Shown here: in pieces, positions 1 to 8,312 of the stretch
How the letters are laid out: each line of letters begins with the position of its first letter
Numbering within the stretch: the first letter of the stretch is position 1
Assembly (NCBI GenBank): GCA_000415505.1
Contig: KE354244.1
Coordinates: 1 to 41,418, forward strand
DNA: 41,418 bases
Reading direction: 5' to 3'
DNA from: Streptomyces afghaniensis 772
Lineage (GTDB): Bacteria; Actinomycetota; Actinomycetes; Streptomycetales; Streptomycetaceae
Position numbers and translations under genes: made by a program
The notes under the pieces: model-generated
Databases searched by the model: none
What the model was told of the DNA's origin: nothing
The model's input: the letters and a program-made list of their open reading frames with translations, nothing else

Positions 1-111
1 GACCTGGTCGCCCTCCGTACCGTCGGCAACACGCCCCACGGAGCCATGTGGAACGCCGACCCGCAGGCCTACGAGGAGGCCCTGCGCCGCTTCCTGACCC
101 CTCTCATGTGA
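1..111 (+). CDS. C-terminal end of a probable alpha/beta hydrolase (partial)
   Basis: Only the last 36 codons lie in the window, open from the first base and ending at the TGA at 109-111. The tail contains a Pro-His-Gly-Ala-Met-Trp segment followed by a short helix rich in Glu, Ala, Leu and Arg. In alpha/beta hydrolases the catalytic His sits in a similar place, a few residues before a final amphipathic helix ending in 'RRFL'. That resemblance is the only basis for the call. The N-terminal part carrying the nucleophile elbow is outside the window, so the substrate cannot be guessed. The gene runs in the same direction as the next one, but about 300 bases separate them. Confidence 0.5.
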   Translation, partial: DLVALRTVGNTPHGAMWNADPQAYEEALRRFLTPLM

Positions 112-408
112 CCCCGGCGCGTCAGCACCCCCCCGTTCACGCCCCCTTCGCCCCGTCGCAACCACGTCCTGTCCCGCACCCCGACGACCGGTCGTGATGA
201 TTCCGTTTAGCGTCGTACCACTGGCCTGTTTGCGGCCCTCGACCACTCGCGGGACCCCGTGCGTTGGCCATCCCCGTCGCCCGCCGTGACATTCCGTTTG
301 GGTTTTCGGACCGTCAACCGGAAGACTGCCCTCGTGACGTCCCGTATCCCGCGCGACTCCAGGCTTCGACTCGTCCGCCCGCGACCCCTGGCCGCCGCCC
401 CGCAAGCG
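112..408. other. Intergenic region with a 12-bp palindrome
   Basis: The stretch separates the partial gene from the next gene start. It holds a perfect palindrome ACGACCGGTCGT at 184-195, and the 9-mer ATTCCGTTT occurs twice (200-208 and 291-299). The local sequence is less GC-rich than the flanking genes, as expected for a promoter region. I cannot assign a -35/-10 pair with confidence. Reading frames that extend the next gene upstream into this region have Arg-rich, non-protein-like composition. Confidence 0.3.
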
Positions 409-1734
409 ATGAACCAGCGGCGCTCGCGCCGCCCCGCACCGCGCCCCCCGGAGGGCACCCCGGCACCGGCGGAGCTGGCCAGAATGGCACGCTCAGGTCT
501 GGCCGACGCGGCCCGCGTCGCCCGCTGGGCCGACACCGAGCTCGGCCCCGGACGGGGCAGCGCCACCGCCGACGGCAAGGCCACCCTCTCCGCCGCGACC
601 GCCGAACGGGCCGCCCGCGAGCTGGGCCTGACCCCGGATCAGGTCAGAGCCGACTGGGACACCGCCCGTCTCGCCGGTCTCGTCGAGGTGCACGGCGACA
701 GCGCCCGTCCCGGCTGGCGGCTGCGCGCCTGGGACCGCGACGACAGCGCCGTACTGCGCGGCTGGGTCGCCCTCTTCGACGCCTGGTCGCTCGCCTATCC
801 GGAGCCCGACGACCACGAGCCCGCCGCCGTCGCCGAGGTCGTCTCGGCCATGCCGCAGGCGCTGTCGTTCCTCCAGCTGTCCGCCGGCCCCGTCCCCGTG
901 GAGCAGCTCCTCGACCTCCTCGAGCAGCGCGTCACCGAGCTGCGCACCGCGCGCTGCGAGATCCCCTACGGCCCGCAGCCCGAGCCGCCGGCCGAACCGG
1001 CGCCCGCCGACGCCCCGCTCGCCCCGCTCCTGGACTGGGCCCTGCGCGCCCTCGCCTCCGTCGGCGCCCTCACCTACGGCGACGGCCAGGCCACGCTCAC
1101 CCCGCTCGGCAGCTGGGCCGTCTGGGTCAAGCTGGAGCAGATCTGCGTCGCCGCCCAGAGCCCCGCCGGGAACATCGAGCAGGCGGCCGAGGACATGCTC
1201 CGTGGCTGCGCCCAGCTGCGCCCCAACGCGGCCCGCGCCGAGTACCGCGCCTGGCTCGCCGCCCGCCCCGTCGGCAGCGCCGTCACCGAACTCCTCGGCG
1301 CCGCCCGCGGTGAGGACGCCCTGCTGCGCGGCCTCGCCTTCGAGGCGCTGCGGGTGGTCGGCGCCCCCGCGGAGCCGGACGTCCGCGCCGTGCTGGACGA
1401 GCCGACGCTCAGGCCGTACGCACTGCTGTGGCTGGCCGAGCACGACGGGGCCGACCCCGAGGACGCCCACGAGGTCCTCACCCGGGAGGAGGCGACCTGG
1501 CTGTGGGTGGACACCGCCGCAGCCGTCGCCGACCACGGTGAGGCCCCGCTGCTCGTCCGCCATCTGGAGTCCGCCGTGCAGCCGACCATCCCGATGCTGC
1601 TGGACGAGGTGCGCGCCGTGGGTCATCCGAGGACCGTGCAGGTCCTGGTCGCCCTCGCCGCGGCACACCCCGACCCGGCCCTGGCCAAGGCCGTCCGCCG
1701 GGCCGCCTTCCAGGTGCACACCGGCGGCAGCTAG
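409..1734 (+). CDS. Conserved hypothetical protein, helical-repeat-like (441 aa)
   Basis: I do not recognise a named family. The frame could open at 259, but residues before the ATG at 409 look like read-through of non-coding DNA, so 409 is preferred; an ATG at 484 is another option. After a basic, Pro-rich N-terminus comes a helical Ala/Leu-rich body with a winged-helix-like stretch (LGLTPDQVRADWD, then a 'LVEVHG' wing). A second wing-like stretch (ALTYGDGQATLTPLG) follows a Pro/Ala linker. The last 150 residues contain short helical units built around Leu, Ala and Pro, resembling HEAT-type repeats. No signal peptide or membrane segment is visible. The next gene is convergent. Confidence 0.75.
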   Translation: MNQRRSRRPAPRPPEGTPAPAELARMARSGLADAARVARWADTELGPGRGSATADGKATLSAATAERAARELGLTPDQVRADWDTARLAGLVEVHGDSARPGWRLRAWDRDDSAVLRGWVALFDAWSLAYPEPDDHEPAAVAEVVSAMPQALSFLQLSAGPVPVEQLLDLLEQRVTELRTARCEIPYGPQPEPPAEPAPADAPLAPLLDWALRALASVGALTYGDGQATLTPLGSWAVWVKLEQICVAAQSPAGNIEQAAEDMLRGCAQLRPNAARAEYRAWLAARPVGSAVTELLGAARGEDALLRGLAFEALRVVGAPAEPDVRAVLDEPTLRPYALLWLAEHDGADPEDAHEVLTREEATWLWVDTAAAVADHGEAPLLVRHLESAVQPTIPMLLDEVRAVGHPRTVQVLVALAAAHPDPALAKAVRRAAFQVHTGGS

Positions 1735-1768
1735 GGCCGACGACAGGCCCTGGAGCCCGGCCGGGACG

Positions 1769-2182
1769 TCAGCCGGACATCTCCGGCGCGTACGTCCCGA
1801 AGCTCCACACGTTGCCCTCGAGGTCCCGGGCCATGTAGTCCCGCGAGCCGTAGTCCTGGTCCGTCGGGGGCATCAGGATCTCCGCGCCGTGATCCACGGC
1901 GCGGCGGTGGTGCGCGTCCACGTCGTCCACGACGACGTACACCCCGGTCGCGCCCGCGTCCTTCATCGCCTTGTCGAAGACGCTGCCCGTGCCCTTGCTG
2001 CCGATCATCACCGCGCCGTTGCCCTGCACCAGCTCGGCGTGCATCACCGCGCCGTCCTCGCCCTCGAACACCGACAGCTCCGTGAAACCGAAGGCCTGCG
2101 TGAGCTGCCGGATCGCCGCCTTCGCGTCGGCGTACAGCACCGTGGGATAGATGCTCGGACGCCCGCCGGACGTGCCTGCCAT
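1769..2182 (-). CDS. VOC (glyoxalase/bleomycin-resistance) family protein
   Basis: A 137-residue protein with one vicinal-oxygen-chelate module pair. The N-terminal half is beta-alpha-beta-beta-beta ('YPTVLYADAKAAIRQLTQAF', then 'VMHAELVQGNGAVMIG'). The C-terminal half ends in the typical 'YGSRDYMARDLEGNVWSFGTY', in which an Asp/Glu-Gly-Asn turn precedes the last strand. VOC proteins bind a metal or sequester small molecules; this PhnB/YdeN-like branch is not assigned to a substrate. The ATG at 2182 is chosen over upstream in-frame starts because a GGAGGGAG Shine-Dalgarno lies just upstream of it and the upstream residues are unlike the family. The gene converges with the preceding one and is divergent from the ABC-F gene. 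Confidence 0.85.
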   Translation of the reverse strand: MAGTSGGRPSIYPTVLYADAKAAIRQLTQAFGFTELSVFEGEDGAVMHAELVQGNGAVMIGSKGTGSVFDKAMKDAGATGVYVVVDDVDAHHRRAVDHGAEILMPPTDQDYGSRDYMARDLEGNVWSFGTYAPEMSG

Positions 2183-2287
2183 ACCGACCACTCCCTCCTG
2201 CTGCCCAGTCTGGCACCCATCACTGACACCGACCCGGCGAGACCAACCGAACACCCGCACGCAGAAAAAGTGGTTGCATCGCCCCGT

Positions 2288-2293
2288 TAGACT
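2288..2293 (+). promoter_or_regulatory. Candidate -10 element for the ABC-F gene
   Basis: TAGACT at 2288-2293 fits the TANNNT -10 pattern of Streptomyces vegetative promoters. It lies 7 bases before an ATG at 2301. No good -35 is visible at 16-19 bp spacing. If real, transcription would start at about 2300-2301, making the following mini-ORF leaderless. Confidence 0.4.
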
Positions 2294-2300
2294 GTCCCCC

Positions 2301-2324
2301 ATGGCCTTTCTCCTCGCGCATTAG
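2301..2324 (+). CDS. Putative 7-codon leader peptide upstream of the ABC-F gene
   Basis: ATG at 2301 followed by codons for A-F-L-L-A-H and a TAG at 2322-2324. The ATG sits where transcription from the TAGACT element would begin, so it could be translated as a leaderless uORF. The main gene starts 58 bases further on, after a GC-rich stretch able to fold. ABC-F resistance genes in other bacteria are often controlled by short leader peptides that sense stalled ribosomes, which makes the placement suggestive. Nothing beyond position and reading frame supports it. Confidence 0.3.
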   Translation: MAFLLAH

Positions 2325-2382
2325 ACGGCGGGAACGTCCTCAGCCGCCCATCCCGCCCCCGTATCCGCCCTGGAGTCTGTCC

Positions 2383-3978
<1,596 letters not shown>

Positions 3979-3980
<2 letters not shown>

Positions 3981-4046
3981 TCGAATGCGTGATCAACGGC
4001 GTATGGATCATTCGGCCTAGCGGTGATCCATCATCTGTGTGAGATC
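3979..4046. promoter_or_regulatory. Cluster of five GATC sites upstream of gbn
   Basis: GATC occurs at 3979, 3991, 4006, 4025 and 4043, five times in 68 bp, against roughly one per 300-350 bp expected at this GC content (my estimate). The third and fourth are arms of an inverted repeat, TGGATCA (4004-4010) and TGATCCA (4024-4030). The following gene encodes Gbn, a nucleoid-associated protein reported to prefer GATC, so the cluster is a candidate autoregulatory or chromatin-organising site. It begins at the ABC-F stop codon and lies about 270 bp before the gbn start. Confidence 0.5.
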
Positions 4047-4077
4047 TCCTCGTACCGAGGTGTGTCCTACATCGATT

Positions 4078-4116
4078 TCGCGGCCGAGTCCCCGATTCTT
4101 CCGGGCTCGGCCGCGA
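4078..4116 (+). terminator. Intrinsic terminator after the ABC-F gene
   Basis: Perfect arms CGCGGCCGAG (4079-4088) and CTCGGCCGCG (4106-4115), extended by a T-A pair at 4078/4116 and some internal pairing. The tail CGCCTTTCTG contains only a short T stretch, common for Streptomyces. It lies between the ABC-F gene and gbn. Confidence 0.75.
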
Positions 4117-4315
4117 CGCCTTTCTGACCTGGCCTTTCCCGTGGGAATCCGTTCGGGTGTACGGACCGCACTCTTCGGAATTCTGTATTCCGTTTGTGGG
4201 GACGCGCTCCCGTCGTCACAACCTTGTCTCACGGACCTTGCCGAATGGGTGGCCATCGGCGCCCGGAGGGGTGATCATGAGGAGACCAGAGCGCACTTCC
4301 CATGAGGAGGCACGG

Positions 4316-4534
4316 GTGGCCGAGACTCTGAAGAAGGGCAGCCGGGTGACCGGCGCCGCGCGCGACAAGCTCGCGGCAGACCTGAAGAAGAAGTACGACG
4401 CCGGTGCGAGCATCCGGGCGTTGGCCGAGGAGACCGGCCGCTCGTATGGCTTCGTGCACCGCATGCTCAGTGAGTCGGGCGTCACGCTGCGAGGGCGTGG
4501 CGGGGCGACGCGGGGCAAAAAGGCCACGGCCTGA
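4316..4534 (+). CDS. gbn: GATC-binding nucleoid-associated protein Gbn
   Basis: A 72-residue basic protein. It begins with a Lys/Arg-rich segment (AETLKKGSRVTGAARDKLAADLKKKY). A helix-turn-helix follows (AGASIRALAEETGRSYGFVHRMLSESG, about residues 27-53). The tail is Gly/Arg/Lys-rich (LRGRGGATRGKKATA). Length, sequence and place between an ABC-F gene and a crotonase gene match S. coelicolor SCO1839. That protein was described as the actinobacterial nucleoid protein Gbn, which prefers GATC, bends DNA and affects development and antibiotic timing. The GTG at 4316 is chosen because GAGGAGG (4304-4310) precedes it at normal spacing; the frame remains open further upstream but codes implausible sequence. 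A GATC cluster lies upstream. Confidence 0.9.
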   Translation: MAETLKKGSRVTGAARDKLAADLKKKYDAGASIRALAEETGRSYGFVHRMLSESGVTLRGRGGATRGKKATA

Positions 4535-4539
4535 TCCCC

Positions 4540-4572
4540 GGGTGGCCCCTTCGGCTTCGATGGTGGCCACCC
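4540..4572 (+). terminator. Possible terminator hairpin after gbn
   Basis: Arms GGGTGGCC (4540-4547) and GGCCACCC (4565-4572) form an 8-bp stem with a 17-nt loop, five bases after the gbn stop. There is no T tract, and the long loop makes it a weak candidate. Confidence 0.4.
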
Positions 4573-4643
4573 GGTCGGTCGGCTGATCGGCCGGGTGGTT
4601 ACTGTGCAGTCACTTAGCTGACCGCACACATCGGAGGCGTCCC

Positions 4644-5447
4644 ATGGCTTCGCCCGACAAGGACCTCGTTCCCGTACTCGACAAGGACGGCGTACGGCTC
4701 ACCGTCGACGACGCCATCGCCACGGTGACGCTGACCAACCCGGACAAGCGCAACGCGCAGAGCCCCGCTCTGTGGCGGGCGCTGACCGAGGCCGGGCGGC
4801 AGCTGCCGGGCTCCGTCCGCGTCGTGGTGCTGCGGGCCGAGGGCAAGTCCTTCTCGGCCGGTCTCGACCGGCAGGCGTTCACGCCCGAGGGCTTCGACGG
4901 GGAACCGTCGTTCATCGACCTCGCGCGTGGCAGCGACGCCGAGCTGGACGCGACCATCGCCGAGTACCAGGAGGCGTTCACCTGGTGGCGGCGCAGCGAC
5001 ATCGTCTCCGTCGCCGCGGTCCAGGGGCATGCCATCGGGGCGGGCTTCCAGCTCGCCCTCGCCTGCGACCTGCGCGTCGTCGCGGACGACGTGCAGTTCG
5101 CCATGCGCGAGACCAGCCTCGGGCTCGTGCCCGACCTGACGGGTACGCATCCGCTGGTGGGACTCGTCGGATACGCCCGCGCGCTGGAGATCTGCGTGAC
5201 CGGGCGCTTCGTCACGGCCGAGGAGGCCGTGCACACCGGGCTGGCCAACGTGGCCGTGCCCGCCGGCCAACTCGACGACACGGTCCGCGACCTCGTGTCG
5301 GCCGTGCTCGCCGCGCCCCGCGACGCGGTCGTCGAGACCAAGGCACTGCTGCGCGGCGCCCAGGACCGCACCTACGAGGACCAGCGCACCGCGGAACGCC
5401 AGTCCCAGGCCCGCCGCCTGCGCGACCTCGCGGGCGTCGGGGACTGA
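4644..5447 (+). CDS. Enoyl-CoA hydratase/isomerase (crotonase) family protein
   Basis: A 267-residue crotonase-fold protein; the family acts on acyl-CoA thioesters in fatty-acid or amino-acid breakdown. Family marks are TLTNPDKRNAQSP near the N-terminus, the oxyanion-hole segments FSAGLD and QGHAIGAGFQLALACD, and FAMRETSLGLVPDLTGT. Aligned by eye with rat mitochondrial hydratase, the second catalytic Glu (of the PEI/RET segment) is kept. The first (GGGCELA) appears replaced by Gln in GAGFQLA, so classical hydration is doubtful and an isomerase, hydrolase or other crotonase reaction is possible. The ATG at 4644 has CGGAGG upstream. The gene follows gbn in the same direction, about 110 bases away. 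Confidence 0.87.
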   Translation: MASPDKDLVPVLDKDGVRLTVDDAIATVTLTNPDKRNAQSPALWRALTEAGRQLPGSVRVVVLRAEGKSFSAGLDRQAFTPEGFDGEPSFIDLARGSDAELDATIAEYQEAFTWWRRSDIVSVAAVQGHAIGAGFQLALACDLRVVADDVQFAMRETSLGLVPDLTGTHPLVGLVGYARALEICVTGRFVTAEEAVHTGLANVAVPAGQLDDTVRDLVSAVLAAPRDAVVETKALLRGAQDRTYEDQRTAERQSQARRLRDLAGVGD

Positions 5448-5507
5448 GCCGGCCGTAGGACGGGCGCCGGCACGGGAGTTGCCGCCGACCACGCGGTGTC
5501 CCGCGCC

Positions 5508-5640
5508 GCCGCTGGGCTGGCGCGGGCGGACGGCAGCGCCACGCCATGTCGCCGGGTGGCGGGTGCCACGTGGGCGCGGTGTCTGTGCTGCCGCTGGGCC
5601 GGCGCGGGCGGACGGCAGCGCCACGCCGTGCCGCCGGGTG
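5508..5640. repeat. Two near-identical 51-nt direct repeats in an intergenic region
   Basis: Copies at 5508-5558 and 5590-5640 match at 48 of 51 positions, with period 82. The core reads GGCGCGGGCGGACGGCAGCG in both. A third, partial relative (GTGTCGCCGGGTCGGCGG) lies near 5686-5703. The region lies between convergent genes and has no convincing reading frame. A role is unknown; slippage or local duplication in non-coding DNA is the plain reading. Confidence 0.8.
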
Positions 5641-5729
5641 AGCGGGCGCCCCGCGGGGGCGGCACAGGCGGGCGCAGGGGCACCTCGTGTCGCCGGGTCG
5701 GCGGACGCCCCACGGCGGGTGCCGCTCCG

Positions 5730-6447
5730 TCAGCCGATCCCGCTCACCAGGACCGCCACCGTCGGGTGGTCCGGCAGTGTCGTGCGCACCGCGGTGCGGA
5801 CCTGGCGCGCCACGTCCCGGGCCCGGTGGTCCTCGCGCACCGCGAGTTCCAGCCGGACGTGGCGGTGCGGCAGCGCGGCGTCGCCCGGGAGTTCCTCGAT
5901 GTGCACGGGGTGGCCCAGCGCGCCGGTCAGCCGGAGCACGCCCGGGACCTCGAGCGCGGCCGCGGCGACGCGACCTCGTCGTCGCCCCCGGCTGCGCGGC
6001 GCGCGGCGGCTCGGCAGCGGCGCGCCGCGCAGGCCGGGCGCTTCCGCCTCCTCGTCCAACAGGCCCGTCACGCGCACGATCCACCTCCGACACCGTCAGA
6101 CCGAGCCGCTGCGTCGCGGCCGTCGCCAGCGTCGCCCGCAGCAGGGACGCCGTCGTCGGCAGCGGCTGCGAGGCCGTGGCCGCGAACTCCGCCGTCACCC
6201 GCAGCGGCCCGGGCGGCAGACCGCTCGGCGGGGCCGGCACGGCCGGGCTCCCGGTGTCCGCCGGATCGGCGAGCGCGACCCGGAGCGCGTCGAGGCGCAC
6301 GCCCGGAGCGTCCGCCACCGCGCGCCGCAGCACCGCCTCGGCTGCCTGCTCGGCGATCCAAGCGCCGTCCCGCGCATCACCCAGCGGCAGGAGCCTGCCG
6401 AGGCCCAGCTGATGTCTCACTGTTTGCGTCCATCGGTCGGCCGTCAT
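5730..6447 (-). pseudogene. Asp23/Gls24-like protein, frameshifted in this sequence
   Basis: The first half, from the ATG at 6447 (GGAGGA directly upstream), reads as a coherent protein: 'LGLGRLLPLGDARDGAWIAE', then a conserved Ala-rich domain ending in 'RLGLTVSEVD'. The frame then breaks. 'RVTGLLDEE' and a C-terminal domain ('ALEVPGVLRLTGALG', 'PHRHVRLELAV', 'DHPTVAVLVSGIG') continue in another frame to the stop at 5730. Removing one base near 6077-6078 joins them into about 238 residues. Both halves resemble the Asp23-type domains encoded by the divergent genes next door. Unlike the other frameshifts here, this one is not in a homopolymer, so real decay is possible. The linker (about 5950-6030) is of uncertain frame. 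Confidence 0.65.
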
Positions 6448-6535
6448 TCCTCCAGCCTGCCGTATCAAAGGCGCGTATCCACGCAACCGTGCTTACCGTG
6501 GTCGAAGGATGACAACCCGAAAAGGACGTGCGGCG

Positions 6536-7009
6536 ATGACTGACATGACCGAGAACCGGGGCGGGGAGACCGAGACGTCGGCGGCGCGCAGGAGTCCGCT
6601 GGCCAAGCGTGGCGGGGGAGACCCCGGGTCCCGGGGACGGACGACCATCGCGGACGGCGTCGTGGAGAAGATCGCCGGACTCGCCGCTCGCGATGTGGAC
6701 GGCGTGCACGCCATGGGCAGCGGCCTGTCCCGCACTTTCGGAGCCGTGCGCGACCGCGTGCCCGGCGGCGCGAAGTCGGTGTCGCGCGGTGTGAAGGTCG
6801 AGGTCGGCGAGGTGCAGGCCGCCCTGGACCTGGAGATCGTGGTCGTCTACGGCGTGTCGATCGCCGATGTGGCCCGCGACGTACGGGAGAACGTCATCAC
6901 CGCCGTCGAGCGGATGACGGGCCTCGAGGTCGTCGAGGTCAACATCGCGGTGAGCGACGTGAAGCTGCCGGACGAGGAGGAAGAGGAACAGGAGCGCCGG
7001 ATCCAGTGA
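6536..7009 (+). CDS. Asp23/Gls24 family envelope stress response protein
   Basis: A 157-residue soluble protein. After a polar N-terminus comes the family signature: 'TTIADGVVEKIAGLAARDVDGVHAMG', a variable segment, then 'VKVEVGEVQAALDLEIVVVYGVSIADVARDVRENVITAVERMTGLEVVEVNIAVSDV'. It ends in a strongly acidic tail. In Firmicutes, Asp23 forms a membrane-associated layer anchored by AmaP; here AmaP and DUF2273-like genes follow downstream. The ATG at 6536 is chosen because AAAGGA sits 9 nt upstream. An ATG at 6509 has a purine stretch too close to it, and the codons between encode unlikely residues. It heads a five-gene run and is divergent from the broken Asp23-like gene. Confidence 0.9.
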   Translation: MTDMTENRGGETETSAARRSPLAKRGGGDPGSRGRTTIADGVVEKIAGLAARDVDGVHAMGSGLSRTFGAVRDRVPGGAKSVSRGVKVEVGEVQAALDLEIVVVYGVSIADVARDVRENVITAVERMTGLEVVEVNIAVSDVKLPDEEEEEQERRIQ

Positions 7010-7058
7010 GGCACCCGGCACCGCAGAGCGCAGCGACCGAGAAGCTGAGGAGCGCAGC

Positions 7059-7241
7059 ATGAGCATGGCCGTCGCCGGCATGATCGCCGGCATGGCACTG
7101 GCATTCGCCGGGTACTTCGGCGGGTTCGGCGCCTTTCTGCTGGTGGCGGCGCTGGGCGCCGTCGGCTTGGTCGTCGGCCGGTTCCTGGAGGGGGACATGG
7201 ACTTCGGCGACTTCTTCCGTCCCCGTGATCGGCGGCGGTGA
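7059..7241 (+). CDS. Small integral membrane protein, DUF2273-like
   Basis: A 60-residue protein made of two hydrophobic segments, 'MAVAGMIAGMALAFAGYFGGFGAFLLVAALGAVGLVVG', and a short charged tail (FLEGDMDFGDFFRPRDRRR). GAGGAG lies 6 nt before the ATG. Its size, composition and position between two Asp23-family genes match the DUF2273 small membrane proteins that accompany Asp23/AmaP in Gram-positive bacteria. It overlaps the next gene by 4 nt (GTGA). It probably helps hold the Asp23-type proteins at the membrane; this is inferred from context. Confidence 0.82.
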   Translation: MSMAVAGMIAGMALAFAGYFGGFGAFLLVAALGAVGLVVGRFLEGDMDFGDFFRPRDRRR

Positions 7242-7621
7242 CGGCCGTGAGCGCAGGGGCCGGTGAGCTCGACAGACCCCTGACCGTCGTCCCGCCGGGC
7301 GAGCGGGGTGCCACCCGGATCGCCGACCGGGTCGTCGCGAAGATCGCCTCGCAGGCGGCCCGCGAGGCCGTCGGGCCGCTGCCGCCCGACGCCGACCGGC
7401 CGTCCGCCTCCGTCGCCGTGCGCCACGACGTCGCGCACGTCCGGGTCCACGTCGAGCTCGACTACCCCTGCGACGTCGGCGCGCGCTGCCACCAGGTGCG
7501 TCGCCGAGTCGTCGAGCGGGTAGGCGACTTGGTGGGAATGCAGGTGCCGGAGGTCGTCGTCCAGGTGGAGCGGCTGCACCTGGCCGCCGGGCCCGGCACA
7601 GTACAGGGGAGGACGCGATGA
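7238..7621 (+). CDS. Second Asp23/Gls24 family protein
   Basis: A 127-residue protein with 'GATRIADRVVAKIASQAAREAVG', equivalent to the opening helix of the Asp23 domain, then 'ASVAVRHDVAHVRVHVELDYPCDVGARCHQVRRRVVERVGDLVGMQVPEVVVQVERLHL', equivalent to the strands and second helix. The GTG start at 7238 overlaps the stop of the previous gene (GTGA) and its own TGA overlaps the next ATG (ATGA), so translation is coupled on both sides. It is shorter than the first paralogue and lacks the acidic tail. Two Cys residues lie in the middle of the domain. Confidence 0.85.
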   Translation: MTAVSAGAGELDRPLTVVPPGERGATRIADRVVAKIASQAAREAVGPLPPDADRPSASVAVRHDVAHVRVHVELDYPCDVGARCHQVRRRVVERVGDLVGMQVPEVVVQVERLHLAAGPGTVQGRTR

Positions 7622-8307
7622 GCGAACCCCGGGGCACCGAACAGCCCGAGCTCGAGGGCACCACCCAGCGGCTGCCCGTCCTCGAGAAGTCGCAGCCCGG
7701 CACCGGACCGGACCGGTCCGCGCCCGGGAGCGGAACGCCGCCCGTAGGCGAGGGCGGGGGCGGCCGCGAAGGCCGCTTCTGGTCGGCACGCCGCGTCCCG
7801 GCGGGCATCGTCGCCCTGCTGCTCCTGGGACTGGCCGGACTGTTCCTCTACGACATCGCGTCCGTGCGCGCCGACCGGCCCGTCATGAGCTGGCGCCGGG
7901 AGCTGGCCCGGCAGCTCGCCGAACGGCCCCTCGACGACACCTGGGTGCTCGTCGGGGCCGGGGTCGCCGCGGCTCTCGGGCTCTGGCTGCTGGTCCTGGC
8001 CGCCACGCCCGGCCTGCGGCACGTGCTCCCGATGCGGCGGACGCACGCCGACGTACGCGCCGGACTGGACCGGGACGCCGCCGCGACCGCGTTGCGCGAC
8101 CGGGCCATGGAGGTGGCCGGCGTGCATTCGGTACGGGTGCGGGTGCGCCGCAGGCGGGCGGACGCCCGCGCCGTGTCGCACTTCCGTGAAGTGGACGATG
8201 TGCGAACCGACTTGGACGCCGTGCTCACCGACGCGATCCGCGGGCTGGGACTCTCCCGGCCGCCCGCGCTGTCGGTGCGCGTCCGGCGGCCCGGCCGGAA
8301 GGAGTGA
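7618..8307 (+). CDS. DUF6286-type membrane protein
   Basis: A 229-residue protein. The first 55 residues are polar, Pro/Gly-rich and probably disordered. Two membrane segments follow ('VPAGIVALLLLGLAGLFLYDI' and 'WVLVGAGVAAALGLWLLVLAA') with about 35 residues between them. The soluble C-terminal domain is 'LRHVLPMRRTHADVRAGLDRDAAATALRDRAMEVAGVHSVRVRVRRRRADARA'. This architecture matches DUF6286, found with Asp23 and AmaP genes in actinobacteria. The C-terminal domain resembles that of the next gene (both have an '...ALRDRAMEVAGVHSV'/'LEDALTEEAARVDGVGRAH' helix-strand pattern), suggesting related partners. The start overlaps the previous stop by 4 nt. Confidence 0.82.
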   Translation: MSEPRGTEQPELEGTTQRLPVLEKSQPGTGPDRSAPGSGTPPVGEGGGGREGRFWSARRVPAGIVALLLLGLAGLFLYDIASVRADRPVMSWRRELARQLAERPLDDTWVLVGAGVAAALGLWLLVLAATPGLRHVLPMRRTHADVRAGLDRDAAATALRDRAMEVAGVHSVRVRVRRRRADARAVSHFREVDDVRTDLDAVLTDAIRGLGLSRPPALSVRVRRPGRKE

Positions 8308-8312
8308 CAGCG

